DNA from: an uncultured Eubacteriales bacterium
GTDB taxonomy: Bacteria; Bacillota; Clostridia; Oscillospirales; Acutalibacteraceae
Direction: 5' to 3'
Assembly (NCBI GenBank): GCA_900319255.1
Contig: ONNU01000126.1
Location: 1 to 5,562 of the forward strand
Length of the DNA: 5,562 nt
The notes under the pieces are model-generated. The model was not told the DNA's origin, searched no databases, and saw only the letters and a list, made by a program, of their open reading frames with translations. How positions within the stretch are numbered: the stretch's first letter is position 1; the number at the start of each line of letters is the position of its first letter. Shown here in pieces: positions 1-5,446 of the stretch. The position numbers were made by a program, and so were the translations under genes.

Positions 1-855
1 ATACAGTTTATCATTTTCGTAACAGTCGGATCTGCTGTATTCATGTTCTCGGTTATCGTTAAGAATCAGAATGAAAAATACGAGAAGCAGCAGATGGAAA
101 GCTCCAAAATAAAAACAGAGCTTTCTCTTGCGACCCGTATTCAGGCAAATATGCTGCCGAATATTTACCCGGCATTTCCGGAGCGTCCTGAATTTGACGT
201 ATTCGCTTCAATGGATCCCGCAAAGGAAGTCGGCGGAGATTTCTACGACTTTTTCCTGATAGACGAAGATCATCTGTGCCTTGTTATGGCTGACGTATCC
301 GGAAAAGGTGTTCCGGCTGCGCTGTTTATGATGGCAGCAAAGATCATACTTGCAAATTACGCAAAAATGGGCAAATCCCCTGCGGAGATACTGACGGTTG
401 CCAATAATTCTATCTGCGCCAGCAACCGTGAGGATATGTTTGTAACGGTATGGCTGGGCATTCTGGAGATATCTACCGGAAAGCTTACTGCAGCAAATGC
501 CGGACATGAATATCCGGTTATTAAACAGCCTGACGGTAAATTTGAGCTTTACAAGGACAAGCACGGTCTTGTAATTGGCGGTATGGAGGGGCTAAGATAT
601 AAGGAATATACTATTGATATGAAGCCCGGCGCAAAGCTTTTCCTTTATACCGATGGAGTACCCGAGGCTACAGACAGCAACGATCAGCTTTTCGGTACTG
701 AAAGAATGATTGAAGCGCTGAATACAAACGCCGATGCTATTCCGGAGGAGATACTGAAAACGGTAAGAGCTTCCGTTGACGGCTTTGTAAAGAATGCAGA
801 GCAGTTTGATGATCTGACAATGCTTTGCATGGAATATAAAAAGGGTATGAGCTGA
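1..855 (+). CDS. Membrane-anchored SpoIIE/RsbU-type PP2C serine phosphatase (5' end outside window)
   Basis: This is the C-terminal part of a phosphatase of the SpoIIE/RsbU/RsbP branch of PP2C. Such enzymes typically dephosphorylate a phosphoserine on a STAS anti-anti-sigma factor in partner-switching control of a sigma factor. The frame is open from the first base, so the true start lies upstream; the ATG at base 43 falls inside a membrane helix and is unlikely to be the start. Counting from base 1, residues 1-20 form a hydrophobic transmembrane segment, 21-45 a charged, probably coiled-coil linker, and 45-280 the catalytic domain. Visible metal-site motifs are GGDFYD (D80, D83), MADVSGKG (D98), LYTDG (D218) and FDDLT (D270, D271). 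The family motif ANAGHEYP is at 165-172. All key Asp residues are present, so the enzyme looks active. A sensory domain upstream of the helix is expected but cannot be seen. The next gene starts 5 bases after the stop. Confidence 0.93.
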   Translation: MQFIIFVTVGSAVFMFSVIVKNQNEKYEKQQMESSKIKTELSLATRIQANMLPNIYPAFPERPEFDVFASMDPAKEVGGDFYDFFLIDEDHLCLVMADVSGKGVPAALFMMAAKIILANYAKMGKSPAEILTVANNSICASNREDMFVTVWLGILEISTGKLTAANAGHEYPVIKQPDGKFELYKDKHGLVIGGMEGLRYKEYTIDMKPGAKLFLYTDGVPEATDSNDQLFGTERMIEALNTNADAIPEEILKTVRASVDGFVKNAEQFDDLTMLCMEYKKGMS

Positions 856-860
856 TCGCA

Positions 861-1517
861 GTGAAAAAATTCGTGATGAGTAATATGAATTCAGTAACAG
901 TTTATGCTGTCAATACGGAAACCGTAAGACAAACAGATGCCGGAATATTATACAGATCAATGCCTGAACGCATGAAAAAAGCCCGGAAATACAGACGTGA
1001 GCAGGATTGTCTGCTTTGCATCGGGGCAGGTATTTTGCTGTTTGATATAGTCGGCATAAAGGATGAAACAGTCATCAGATATAATCAATACGGCAAGCCC
1101 CACGCTCCCGGATATCCGGATTTTAATCTGTCCCATAGCGGTGAATGGTGTGTTATCGCTGTTGGTCATGGTGATCTTGGAATAGATATCGAGAAAATAA
1201 AAAGCGATAATATAAAGCTTGCTCCCGCGGTATGTACACCGGATGAAGCTGAATGGCTCAGCAAAGCTCCGGCAGAGCGTTTTCATACATTGTGGACGTA
1301 TAAGGAAAGCCTGATAAAAGCAGCCGGTACAGGTATGTCCATCGAGCCTGCAAGCGTTGATGTTCTTCCTTTTTGTAATGATCGCCCTGTAACACTGATG
1401 GGCAGAAAATGGTATGCGCGTTCACTTGAAATTATAGGCTATAGTCTAAGCGTATGTTCCTCAGCTCGGATCGGGGAAGTTAAATTCACAGAATGGAAGC
1501 AGCGCAAAATATTATAA
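861..1517 (+). CDS. Sfp-type 4'-phosphopantetheinyl transferase
   Basis: The enzyme transfers the phosphopantetheine arm of coenzyme A to a conserved serine of carrier proteins (PKS, NRPS or fatty-acid ACP), converting apo to holo form in the cytoplasm. The 218-residue product has the Sfp/Gsp length (about 220-240) rather than the short AcpS length. Diagnostic motifs are FNLSHSGEW (88-96), GIDIEKI (107-113, Mg-binding D109 and E111) and WTYKESLIKAAG (145-156, with E149 and K153). The GTG at 861 gives the longest frame and lies 5 bases after the phosphatase stop, which suggests one operon and translational coupling. No good Shine-Dalgarno precedes it. In-frame ATGs at 876 and 885 are alternatives, and a start at 885 (MNSVTVYAV) would match the usual N-terminus of the family better. 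No NRPS or PKS gene is visible, so the carrier-protein target is unknown. Family assignment is secure; the exact start is not. Confidence 0.93.
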   Translation: MKKFVMSNMNSVTVYAVNTETVRQTDAGILYRSMPERMKKARKYRREQDCLLCIGAGILLFDIVGIKDETVIRYNQYGKPHAPGYPDFNLSHSGEWCVIAVGHGDLGIDIEKIKSDNIKLAPAVCTPDEAEWLSKAPAERFHTLWTYKESLIKAAGTGMSIEPASVDVLPFCNDRPVTLMGRKWYARSLEIIGYSLSVCSSARIGEVKFTEWKQRKIL

Positions 1518-1529
1518 TATGATGTTTTT

Positions 1530-1560
1530 CAGTCCTGCTCCGGCAGGGCTGTTTCCTTTT
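1530..1560 (+). terminator. Rho-independent terminator after the transferase gene
   Basis: CAGTCCTGC (1530-1538) pairs with GCAGGGCTG (1543-1551), nine pairs including one G-T wobble, around a TCCG tetraloop. It is followed by the T-rich run TTTCCTTTT to 1560. It begins 12 bases after the transferase stop and separates the phosphatase-transferase unit from the acetyltransferase. The CC interruption in the T tract may allow some read-through, which matters because no clear separate promoter is seen for the next gene. Confidence 0.85.
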
Positions 1561-1592
1561 GAAAAATTGCTTAATAGAAAAGGGAGAATAAT

Positions 1593-2114
1593 ATGATAGA
1601 AACAAACCGTCTTATCCTGAGAAATTTCAGCGCAGATGATACAGAAGGCTGTTTTATTAGCTGGGGACAGGATATCTCCACAGGAAAATATATCCCATTT
1701 TTTCCAATGAAAAGCATAGAGGAAATGGCTTCATTCGTTAATGCTATGGCAGATAATAAAGACGCATGGGTCATTTGTCTTAAAGACGGAACCCCTGTCG
1801 GTTATGCTGCTGTGGACATTCCCTATCCGCAGCTGAAAACAGGGGAGATAGGTTATCTTATCGGCGAAAGCTTCCAGAGAAAAGGCTATGGGATAGAAGC
1901 AGTTTCCGCTGTTTTAAAAGAGTATCTTGTAAACAGAGGGATGTATCTGATGGAAGCAAAATGTAATGAAGATAATAAGGCATCTCAAATGCTTCTTGAA
2001 AAGATAGGCTTTATCAAAGAAGCAAGACTTCGTGACAGAAGAACAGATATGATATCCGGCGAAAGAAAGGCTTTGCTGATATATTCCATTACGAAAAATG
2101 AATTACAAGAGTAA
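1593..2114 (+). CDS. GNAT-family N-acetyltransferase (RimJ/RimL-like)
   Basis: This is a 173-residue cytoplasmic acetyl-CoA-dependent N-acetyltransferase of the RimJ/RimL (Acetyltransf_3) type. The typical N-terminal strand TNRLILRNF (4-12) leads to a four-stranded core. The acetyl-CoA pyrophosphate loop is QRKGYG (95-100), followed by the helix IEAVSAVLKEYL. The late motif NEDNKASQMLLEKIGF (125-140) is the usual N-x-x-S/A-x-x-L-x-x-K-x-G-F signature. Length is normal and nothing looks broken. The start at 1593 is supported by AGGGAG (1581-1586) six bases upstream. Members acetylate protein N-termini, polyamines, amino acids or antibiotics, and the substrate cannot be read from the sequence. 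It is separated from the upstream unit by a terminator, and its own promoter is not evident in the 33 bases between them. After the stop come a short palindrome and the intergenic repeat. Confidence 0.9.
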   Translation: MIETNRLILRNFSADDTEGCFISWGQDISTGKYIPFFPMKSIEEMASFVNAMADNKDAWVICLKDGTPVGYAAVDIPYPQLKTGEIGYLIGESFQRKGYGIEAVSAVLKEYLVNRGMYLMEAKCNEDNKASQMLLEKIGFIKEARLRDRRTDMISGERKALLIYSITKNELQE

Positions 2115-2117
2115 AAC

Positions 2118-2131
2118 TTGTTATATAACAA
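2118..2131. repeat. 14-base perfect palindrome after the acetyltransferase stop
   Basis: TTGTTATATAACAA is a perfect palindrome that starts three bases after the stop codon. A nearby AACTTGT (2115-2121) can alternatively pair with ACAAGTT (2149-2155), and CAACTT/AAGTTG (2143-2156) is a third small inverted repeat. No T tract follows, so it is not a standard terminator. It could be an operator-like site or chance structure in AT-rich DNA. Confidence 0.45.
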
Positions 2132-2151
2132 AGGTAATATATCAACTTACA

Positions 2152-2445
2152 AGTTGTCAATAGAAACACAATCGATGATCGACATAAAATGCAGCTATAG
2201 ATAATCATATAATCGCGAGAAAAAGGGTTTGCAGGGTAATAACATACAACGCGATTTTGACACCGGCGGCACGCCGACGCCGGTTGGTGTAAATATTTTT
2301 GGGTGTTTTTGTAGAGTCTGCTTGAGAATAATTAGTTCTCCACTACCACCCAAATATAACACGCGGGGACGAAAGTAAAGCATTGTCAGACCTGTCCCGC
2401 GAACATTGGTCCAGCGTCACGCTGGCGCCGGCTGGTGTTGAAATG
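2152..2445. repeat. Composite hairpin-rich intergenic repeat, copy 1
   Basis: This stretch has no credible gene and is GC-rich compared with its flanks. Its first part (2152-2269) is repeated at 5447-5562: over the ungapped 50 bases before each end 40 are identical, and the match extends upstream with small gaps to AGTTGTCAA / AGTTGGCAA. A middle part (2383-2416) matches 5355-5388 at 28 of 34 bases. Pairing is extensive. AATCGCG (2211-2217) pairs with CGCGATT (2250-2256), and ACACC (2260-2264) with GGTGT (2286-2290). An imperfect long stem runs from 2294 to 2358. CGCGGG-AC (2362-2370) pairs with GTCCCGCG (2394-2401), and CCAGCG with CGCTGG (2411-2425). The limits are estimates. It may be a REP/MITE-like element or a structured RNA; no transposase or terminal inverted repeat is seen. 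Confidence 0.75.
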
Positions 2446-2466
2446 AGGGATGATTTCTGGTATTAT
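2438..2466 (+). promoter_or_regulatory. Sigma-A-type promoter for the XRE regulator
   Basis: A -35 box TTGAAA (2438-2443) lies exactly 17 bases before a -10 box TATTAT (2461-2466), which also carries an extended -10 TG at 2458-2459. Transcription would begin near 2473, about 24 bases before the start codon. The -35 box abuts the distal end of the intergenic repeat (GGCTGGTG just before it), so the repeat may supply part of this promoter. Confidence 0.72.
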
Positions 2467-2480
2467 TATTATAAACGGTG

Positions 2481-2487
2481 AAAGGAG
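2481..2487 (+). promoter_or_regulatory. Ribosome binding site that decides the XRE start
   Basis: AAAGGAG is followed by two ATGs in different frames, at 2493 (5 bases away) and at 2497 (9 bases away). Only 2497 opens the long helix-turn-helix frame. The closer out-of-frame ATG could compete for initiation and lower expression. Confidence 0.7.
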
Positions 2488-2496
2488 ATGTTATGA

Positions 2497-3324
2497 ATGA
2501 TCGGAGAACAGATCAAAAAATTCCGCCGGAAAAAAGGACTTACACAGGAAGAGCTTGGAAGAAAGATCGGAGTTACAACACAGGCTGTTTCTAACTGGGA
2601 AAGAGGCGGCGTGCCGGATGCTGAGCTTCTGCCTGATATTGCTGACGTTCTTGGCGTTACGGTAGATATGCTTTTCGGGCGCAGCAGTCTTAAAAAGCTT
2701 GAGGAAGAGATCTCCGATGAGCTTTTGTCGGTAGGAACTGAGGAAGGCTTCAAAAGGGCATTTTCACTGCTTTATGCCATCGGTATAGGTTTATCAGGAC
2801 TTACACCGATCAGGGACAGCTTTAATTTTGATGCTCTTTCAACAATAGGCAGTAATGACGGCTTCGGATATTATACAAGATCCAGCGTTAATGAAGGCAC
2901 TTTTGATATCAGACTGAATTCCGATTACCGGTATTTCTTTCTTATGCCGGAGCCTGAAAGAGGCTGCAGGAAAAGCTTCGGCGATCCTGATGAGCTTGCA
3001 AAAACCTTTTCACTGTTTGCCGATAAGGACGTACTGAAAATCATCACATATATGTACAGCAGACTGAATTCCCCGGTATCGCTTGCAATGATCGCATCCA
3101 ATACAAATATGGATATAAAAAAGACAGAGCAGCTTATGGATAAGATGTGTGACAGAAACCTTGCAAGCTGCGCTGTAGTTGAAACGGAAAACGGAGATGT
3201 AAAGGCTTATTGCTATATTAATGAAAGTATTGTTCTTCCGCTTTTGTGCTTTTCAAAGGAGTTAATGGATACAAAGGTCATAAATATGGGCGCAATGTTC
3301 AGAAGAGATATTCCCCTGTTTTAG
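2497..3324 (+). CDS. XRE-family transcriptional regulator with a C-terminal winged-helix-like region
   Basis: This is a 275-residue DNA-binding regulator. Residues 3-60 are a clear Cro/CI-type HTH_3 domain: IGEQIKKFRRKKGLTQEEL, then the recognition helix region TTQAVSNWERG (27-37) and the closing VLGVTVDMLFG. Residues 64-80 are a charged helical linker. The middle (about 85-165) matches no family I recognise and is rich in Gly, Phe and Tyr. Residues about 173-245 (DKDVLKIITYMYSRL, then NMDIKKTEQLMDKMCDRNLA, then an ENGDVKAYCYI hairpin) look like a winged-helix fold of ArsR or MarR style, although its role here could be dimerisation or sensing. The protein has no membrane segment. It has its own promoter and lies 108 bases upstream of the surface esterase, whose promoter carries an inverted repeat, making that gene a plausible target. 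Whether it represses or activates cannot be told. Confidence 0.88.
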   Translation: MIGEQIKKFRRKKGLTQEELGRKIGVTTQAVSNWERGGVPDAELLPDIADVLGVTVDMLFGRSSLKKLEEEISDELLSVGTEEGFKRAFSLLYAIGIGLSGLTPIRDSFNFDALSTIGSNDGFGYYTRSSVNEGTFDIRLNSDYRYFFLMPEPERGCRKSFGDPDELAKTFSLFADKDVLKIITYMYSRLNSPVSLAMIASNTNMDIKKTEQLMDKMCDRNLASCAVVETENGDVKAYCYINESIVLPLLCFSKELMDTKVINMGAMFRRDIPLF

Positions 3325-3363
3325 TAATTAAAACAACGCTTTAATATGTTTCGGAATGCTTGC

Positions 3364-3397
3364 TTGATTGAAATGTGTTTTTTCTGTAAAATATAAG
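3364..3397 (+). promoter_or_regulatory. Promoter of the esterase lipoprotein gene
   Basis: Two overlapping sigma-A-type solutions are present. One is TTGATT (3364-3369), 17 bases, TAAAAT (3387-3392). The other is TTGAAA (3368-3373), 18 bases, TATAAG (3392-3397). Either gives a start near 3399-3405 and a leader of about 30 bases. No terminator is visible between the XRE stop and here, so read-through from the regulator is also possible. Confidence 0.6.
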
Positions 3398-3413
3398 CAT
3401 AAGGAAAAAACAC
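3375..3413. promoter_or_regulatory. Perfect 10-base inverted repeat enclosing the -10 region (candidate operator)
   Basis: GTGTTTTTTC (3375-3384) and GAAAAAACAC (3404-3413) are exact reverse complements separated by 19 bases that contain the -10 box. Arm centres are 29 bases apart, close to three helical turns, so a dimer or a pair of dimers could contact one DNA face. The right arm lies at about the transcription start. The arms are A/T-run rich, and a hairpin or curved DNA is an alternative reading. Confidence 0.55.
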
Positions 3414-3420
3414 TGATCCA

Positions 3421-3427
3421 AGGAGGT
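3421..3427 (+). promoter_or_regulatory. Strong ribosome binding site of the esterase lipoprotein
   Basis: AGGAGGT is a near-perfect anti-16S match, five bases before the ATG at 3433. It fixes the start just ahead of the signal peptide and suggests strong translation. Confidence 0.85.
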
Positions 3428-3432
3428 ACATT

Positions 3433-5199
3433 ATGAAAACCAAAAGAGTTATCACAGGCATAATCTCAGCAGCCATAAGCCTTTCCCTTCTTACAGCGTG
3501 CGGCAATGAATCAAAGCCTGCAGGAACAAGCAGCGCATCAGAGCAGGAGGATAAGCAAAGCTCGGTGGAGCAGCAGTCATCATCAGATGAAGCAAACACA
3601 AATGATGTATCAGCAGGAAACGGAAATTACATACTGACAGTCAAGGATCCGGGTAAGAATCCGGCGATCACCGTAACCTTCTCCAATAATATCACCGGAG
3701 CTTCCGAGGATGTAAAAATGGAGAAAACAGGCGAAAATACAGACAGCTTTATCTATTCCTGCAAAGGCGATACTACCAAATATAATGTAATGCACCTTTC
3801 CTACGGCGATACAGTAACAAAGGATGCAGCCTTTAATGAATGTGTAAGCGGATGGGAGCTTTTTGAAGGCGAGCTTCTGCCATATGACAGTAAAAGCAAT
3901 AAGGAATTCAAGCTGAAATATGAAACAAAGACATTCCCGGTGCAGGGACTTGAAAAGAACGTATATATCTGGACGCCGGATGATTACGATGCAAAATCAG
4001 CTGATAAATATTCTACAATATATATGCTTGACGGTCAGACTGTACTGACAACGGATCTCGGTGATAGTATGCGCAGCTGGAATGTAGCTCAGCATACGGC
4101 TTCCATGATGTCTGCAACTGATAATAAAGCAATACTTGTATGTATTGATGCAGGAGAAATGAGAGATGATGACTATTCACCTGATCTCGGAGGAGATACA
4201 AAGTGCCAGTCAAGCTCTCATCCCTGCGGAAATTTATTTGCAGATTTCGTATGCAATACTATTGTTCCTTATGTTCAGGAAAACTATAATGTATACACAG
4301 ATGCTTCTCATACATCCATCGCAGGAAGCTCTCTGGGAGGACTTGAATCCTTCTATTTCGGCATGGAGCATGGTGATAAATTCGGAACAGCAGGCGTTTT
4401 CTCTCCCTCCTTCTGGTCTTACAGCGAGGATGACTGGAAGAAGTATTTCTCAAGCAAGAAATATGATAAGGATTGCGCTTTCCTGTATATTTATTCAGGC
4501 AGCTTCGGACAGGATTCCGGCTATTGGGCAGAGCCTCTGTATAATGCGCTGATCGAATCAGGCTACCCGAAGGATAAGCTTGTGTTCAGCAAAAATGAAA
4601 AAGGCGCGCATAACGAAGAATACTGGAGCAATATCTACCCGGAATTCCTTGAAGCCATGTTCTTCGGAAAAATACCGGCTCTTGAATGCGGCGTTCCCGT
4701 AAAGTATACGGACAGAACTCCTCCCGAGAATGCCGATATGATAGCTCAGGCTCAGGCAAGCAGCAATGAACCGGATACACGCCCCGATTATATCAAGAAC
4801 TATGTATTCTTTGATAACAGCGAAATGAAATGGGATAATGTATGGGCATACTGGTTTGCGCCTACAAAGGAATCTCCCATCAATAAGGCAACCGGCGAGG
4901 ATGAATACGGCAACCCCATGTGGCCGGGACTTCAGATGGAAAAGGTCGAAGGAACTGAGCTTTATCGTATTGTTGCGCCGGTGGATGTATCAGCGATAAT
5001 TTTCAGCAACGGTATACTCGATAAGGACGTAAGAGAGGGAGCAGTCGCATATCAGACAGCAGATCTTCTTTACTCAGATCCCGCCTGCTCAGGAAAGATC
5101 TATAAGATAGATAAATCGGTTGATCCCATACAGGGAACAGGCGTTGAGAAAACAAAGTATGTATACCCCAGCGGTAAATGGACACCCTATGAACCGTAA
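3433..5199 (+). CDS. Secreted lipoprotein: Fes-type esterase (alpha/beta-hydrolase) with C-terminal CBM26-like module
   Basis: This 588-residue protein is probably a cell-surface esterase. Residues 1-23 are a lipoprotein signal: MKTKR, a hydrophobic core, then the lipobox LTAC with C23 as the lipidated residue. Residues 26-62 are a Ser/Glu/Gln-rich linker. Residues 64-150 look like a beta-sandwich region I cannot name. Residues about 160-412 are an esterase-D/Fes-type alpha/beta-hydrolase (PF00756 group). It has the strand VYIWTPDDY, the oxyanion region YMLDGQ (197-202), the nucleophile elbow GSSLGG (298-303, Ser300), a probable acid at D361 or E367, and His393 in GAHNEEYW. Residues about 455-560 resemble a CBM26 starch-binding module: YVFFDNSEMKWDNVWAYWF (457-475) and WPGL (497-500) carry its typical aromatic residues. 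Known relatives of the hydrolase cleave feruloyl, acetyl or siderophore esters; the substrate here is unknown, and the CBM suggests an alpha-glucan or plant polysaccharide surface. It has its own promoter and terminator. Confidence 0.87.
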   Translation: MKTKRVITGIISAAISLSLLTACGNESKPAGTSSASEQEDKQSSVEQQSSSDEANTNDVSAGNGNYILTVKDPGKNPAITVTFSNNITGASEDVKMEKTGENTDSFIYSCKGDTTKYNVMHLSYGDTVTKDAAFNECVSGWELFEGELLPYDSKSNKEFKLKYETKTFPVQGLEKNVYIWTPDDYDAKSADKYSTIYMLDGQTVLTTDLGDSMRSWNVAQHTASMMSATDNKAILVCIDAGEMRDDDYSPDLGGDTKCQSSSHPCGNLFADFVCNTIVPYVQENYNVYTDASHTSIAGSSLGGLESFYFGMEHGDKFGTAGVFSPSFWSYSEDDWKKYFSSKKYDKDCAFLYIYSGSFGQDSGYWAEPLYNALIESGYPKDKLVFSKNEKGAHNEEYWSNIYPEFLEAMFFGKIPALECGVPVKYTDRTPPENADMIAQAQASSNEPDTRPDYIKNYVFFDNSEMKWDNVWAYWFAPTKESPINKATGEDEYGNPMWPGLQMEKVEGTELYRIVAPVDVSAIIFSNGILDKDVREGAVAYQTADLLYSDPACSGKIYKIDKSVDPIQGTGVEKTKYVYPSGKWTPYEP

Positions 5200-5231
5200 T
5201 GTCATGGGGAATGTGTCAGAAAATAATAAGC

Positions 5232-5245
5232 GGTGAAGCTTCACC
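5232..5245. repeat. 14-base palindrome before the esterase terminator
   Basis: GGTGAAGCTTCACC is a perfect palindrome starting 33 bases after the esterase stop and six bases before the terminator stem. With no T run of its own, it is probably an extra hairpin in the 3' untranslated region that could protect the mRNA end. Confidence 0.55.
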
Positions 5246-5251
5246 TCAGAA

Positions 5252-5289
5252 AAAAGCTCCGGATCGGTACTGTCCTTTCCGGAGCTTTT
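5252..5289 (+). terminator. Strong rho-independent terminator of the esterase gene
   Basis: AAAAGCTCCGGA (5252-5263) pairs perfectly with TCCGGAGCTTTT (5278-5289) around a 14-base loop. The GC-rich core is eight pairs, and the A and T runs on either side make it potentially bidirectional. It ends the transcript 53-90 bases after the stop. Confidence 0.92.
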
Positions 5290-5291
5290 GT

Positions 5292-5326
5292 GATATTCTG
5301 CGCATTTTCAGCCCAGTCAGAATATC
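5292..5326. repeat. Nine-base-pair hairpin just after the terminator
   Basis: GATATTCTG (5292-5300) and CAGAATATC (5318-5326) are exact reverse complements around a 17-base loop. It begins two bases after the terminator and leads into the repeat module at 5341. Function unknown; it may be the boundary of the second repeat locus. Confidence 0.5.
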
Positions 5327-5340
5327 TTCCTCCTGCGAAC

Positions 5341-5388
5341 GATAAAGCACGGCTTTGTCAGAGCTGCCCCGTGATCATGGGTGCAGCG
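5341..5388. repeat. Second copy of the middle repeat module
   Basis: Bases 5355-5388 match 2383-2416 at 28 of 34 positions without gaps, and the shared TAAAGCA just upstream (5343-5349, compare 2376-2382) extends the relation with a small gap. The copy folds into a hairpin: GCTGC and CCCGT (5363-5372) pair with ATGGG and GCAGC (5377-5387), with T5382 bulged. No gene is seen in 5200-5562. Confidence 0.65.
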
Positions 5389-5446
5389 CTTATATAGCTC
5401 AGAACTTCTTGCTTTGAACTTTGAACTGCCCTAAGTGTAAAATAAT

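Noticed and set aside
1552..1592. Possible promoter for the acetyltransferase (TTGAAA at 1559-1564)
   Set aside because: No -10-like hexamer lies 16-18 bases downstream; that position falls on the ribosome binding site. Read-through of the upstream terminator is as likely.
2303..2310. GTGTTTTT as another copy of the esterase operator arm
   Set aside because: It is a low-complexity T run inside the repeat's long stem, without a matching partner arm.
2195..2383. Open minus-strand frame of 62 codons inside the intergenic repeat
   Set aside because: It runs through the hairpin-rich repeat. The equivalent frame in the second copy (minus strand, about 5528-5562) meets a TGA stop within a few codons although the block aligns without gaps, so coding is not conserved.
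2152..2445. CRISPR array
   Set aside because: The repeats are long, divergent and irregularly spaced, with no short identical repeat-spacer pattern and no cas gene nearby.
3331..3370. Terminator between the XRE gene and the esterase
   Set aside because: Only weak, imperfect pairing around GCTT/AAGC-like bases was found, with no GC-rich stem followed by a T run.
4166..4552. Long alternative plus-strand frame inside the esterase gene
   Set aside because: It overlaps the hydrolase core in another frame, has no ribosome binding site I can see and no recognisable motif; it is a shadow of the real gene.
5388..5427. tRNA-like TAGCTCAG (5395-5402) near the window end
   Set aside because: The octamer resembles a tRNA D-arm, but no acceptor stem, anticodon arm or T-loop could be found around it.
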